From NCBI RefSeq assembly GCF_004403185.1, contig NZ_SOHJ01000004.1, forward strand, positions 401,767 to 465,766: 64,000 nucleotides of DNA, in the 5' to 3' direction. Origin of the DNA: Cryobacterium suzukii (lineage in GTDB: Bacteria > Actinomycetota > Actinomycetes > Actinomycetales > Microbacteriaceae). A program made the position numbers and the translations under genes. The notes under the pieces were generated by a model. It ran no database searches. It was not told the origin of the DNA and saw nothing but the letters and a program-made list of their open reading frames with translations. Position 1 is the stretch's first letter, and each line of letters starts with the position of its first letter. Below, piece after piece: positions 62,545-64,000 of the stretch.

Positions 62545-64000
62545 ATGACCCTCACCGCCCCGCCCGCTGCAGCCGGCTCGATGCCGGAGCCTGAGGGTTC
62601 TCGGGTGGCGGTCATAGGTCAGGCTGGTGCTTTGCTGGGCTCTGTTTTGGACGGAACGCGGTTTGGTCACCTCGATGACAGCGAAGCTGTCGCCGTGTTG
62701 GCGGCGTTGGAAGAGCTGGGTCGCAGGGTTGATGGTGCAAGGCTACGAGCCACCACTGACATTGGGGTTCGTGCCGAGACCGACCTGGGCAGCGGGTCGC
62801 TCGCTTATAGAAACGGATGCCGTACGCGGATCGAATTCATCACGCAGCTCGCTGGTATCTCCGGCCGTGAAGCCAAACGGCGTCTGAAGCTGGGCGAGAC
62901 CGTCGTGGAACGCACGCCGATGGGCCTGCCGGTGCCAGCCCGGTATCCGGTCATTGCCGCCGGTCTCACCAGCGGGGAGCTCGGGGTGGAATCGGCCGAG
63001 ATCATCGCCACCACCCTGACCGCGCTGCACGGGAAAGTCCTGCAGGACGACCTCGACCACGTCGAACGTGCCCTGGTCGCCACCGCCACCGGCGCGATCA
63101 CCCCCGAAACCGCCGGGCTGCCCGGGGCGGGCATCCGCTTCGCACCGGATCTGCTGCGGGCGCAAGCCCTGGAGTGGCAGGGCCGCCTCGACCCCGACGG
63201 CACCGCCCCCAATGACGACGTGACGGAGGCCACAAGCACACTGACGTTCGGGCTGCTGCGCAACGGGCTCTACCCGCTGCGCGCCGACGTCACCCCCGAG
63301 CTGCGCGGCATCATGGACACCCTCTTCGACACCTACCTGTCCGCCCGGTCTCGCACGCCTCGGTTCGAACCGACCGAATCCGTTGACGACACCGGTACCG
63401 GCACCGAGCTGGACGGCGTCGACGTTACTGACCCGAACGCCGACACCGAGCGTTTCAGCGCGGACCCGTTCACCGGGGACACCCGCTACGACGGCGACCG
63501 CCGCACCGCCGGCGAGAAACGCGCCGACATCCTCCGCTCGGTGTTCGAAGCTGCCGCCCGCGATCCGAAAACCCCGACGATGGGCGGCGCGGCGCCGACG
63601 GTGATGATTCACGTCAATGCCGCCGACCTTGACCAGGGCCGCGGCGTCGGCTGGATCGACGGCATCGAAGCGCCAGTGTCGTTGCGCCGGGTGAAAGAAG
63701 CCATCTGCGCCGGCGGCGCCCAAAAAATCGTCGTCGGCACCAACGGCGACATCCTCTACCTCGGCGACAAAATGCGCTGCTTCAGCCCAAAGCAACGAGC
63801 CGCCATCAGTGCCCGCGACGAAGGCTGCATCATCCCCGGCTGCACCATCCCCGCCCGCTGGTGCGAAGTCCACCACATACAACCCCACCACCAGGGCGGA
63901 CCAACCACCATCACCAATGGCACCCTGTTGTGCTGGTTCCACCACCACACCATCGACACCAACGGCTGGAACATCCGCATGATCAACGGCAGACCCCAAA
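62545..64000 (+). CDS. DUF222 / HNH endonuclease (13E12-repeat type), 3' end outside window
   Basis: At least 485 residues from an ATG with GAAGGAGG upstream. N-terminal DUF222 domain (about 30-330): LEELGRRVDGARLRATTDIG, then TQLAGISGREAKRRL. The HNH nuclease domain follows: CIIPGCTIPARWCEVHHIQP then NGTLLCWFHHHTIDTNGW, with the metal-binding Cys/His set intact. The family is multi-copy and repeat-like in actinobacterial genomes, related to mycobacterial 13E12 proteins; its function is unsettled. A stop was not reached. Confidence 0.93.
   Translation, partial: MTLTAPPAAAGSMPEPEGSRVAVIGQAGALLGSVLDGTRFGHLDDSEAVAVLAALEELGRRVDGARLRATTDIGVRAETDLGSGSLAYRNGCRTRIEFITQLAGISGREAKRRLKLGETVVERTPMGLPVPARYPVIAAGLTSGELGVESAEIIATTLTALHGKVLQDDLDHVERALVATATGAITPETAGLPGAGIRFAPDLLRAQALEWQGRLDPDGTAPNDDVTEATSTLTFGLLRNGLYPLRADVTPELRGIMDTLFDTYLSARSRTPRFEPTESVDDTGTGTELDGVDVTDPNADTERFSADPFTGDTRYDGDRRTAGEKRADILRSVFEAAARDPKTPTMGGAAPTVMIHVNAADLDQGRGVGWIDGIEAPVSLRRVKEAICAGGAQKIVVGTNGDILYLGDKMRCFSPKQRAAISARDEGCIIPGCTIPARWCEVHHIQPHHQGGPTTITNGTLLCWFHHHTIDTNGWNIRMINGRPQ

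Noticed and set aside
62743..63999. 418-codon minus-strand frame opposite the DUF222/HNH gene
   Set aside because: Gly/Ala/Val-rich shadow; the plus strand encodes DUF222 and HNH motifs with a good ribosome site and promoter.

Overview
This is a gene-dense, GC-rich chromosomal window from a Gram-positive actinobacterium. The family Microbacteriaceae is the best fit (Cryobacterium-like, by inference). Reasons: high GC; actinobacterial DUF3105/DUF305, Septum_form-type lipoprotein, UPF0336-MaoC-murB, PspC-domain kinase and RamB-type genes; a DUF222/HNH (13E12-type) gene at the right edge; and a NusG with a long acidic N-terminus. No prophage, plasmid, CRISPR array or intact insertion sequence was seen. 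Most of the window is housekeeping and transport functions in short, tightly overlapping operons (ATGA/GTGA junctions).

Layout. 1-4598: partial cystathionine beta-synthase, DUF3105 and DUF305 proteins, and an ABC exporter. 4671-11680: an ABC importer of the iron/2-aminoethylphosphonate/polyamine type, ending in an unusual HAD-phosphatase/EEP-phosphodiesterase fusion and facing a GntR/UTRA regulator across a 12-bp-arm operator. 11746-16676: CUT1 sugar importer with a divergent LacI regulator and two matching operators. 16852-17803: rplJ-rplL with leader and attenuator. 18122-20259: DHA2 drug exporter plus MarR. 20292-23766: OmpR-type two-component system and a septum-formation-type lipoprotein. 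23917-25680: a solitary YqaJ-type exonuclease and a quinone-oxidoreductase-like enzyme, separated by a palindromic repeat cluster. 25681-26580: a gene-poor, partly AT-rich stretch with a truncated signal-peptidase remnant. 26581-29409: photolyase, then a SipW-type signal peptidase with a TasA/camelysin-like substrate.

29657-32959: malate synthase and divergent RamB-like regulator with two ACTTTnGCrA sites. 33154-35577: an ABC ATPase that has lost its catalytic motifs, and a succinate-semialdehyde-type dehydrogenase. 35753-38588: rplA, rplK, nusG, secE, tRNA-Trp (read right to left). 38855-48201: aminotransferase, ABC-2 exporter with NarL-type two-component system, then a second NarL-type system whose kinase carries PspC, divergent from a PspC membrane protein. 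48230-51448: murB, two hot-dog dehydratase-like genes, a GNAT and a HEAT-repeat protein. 51470-56839: CUT2 sugar operon (LacI, PfkB kinase, binding protein, permease, ATPase, ABM monooxygenase). 56957-62300: small membrane protein and a thiamine cluster (thiF-thiG-thiS-thiO, thiE, thiD with TPP riboswitch). 62545-64000: DUF222/HNH gene cut by the window.

The most notable items are the HAD-EEP fusion in an importer operon, the catalytically dead OppD/DppD-like ATPase, the operator architecture of several divergent regulons (GntR, PspC/LuxR, RamB, LacI), two families of dispersed palindromic repeats, and strong enrichment of the 7-mer CGGATGC/GCATCCG even where it forces non-preferred codons.
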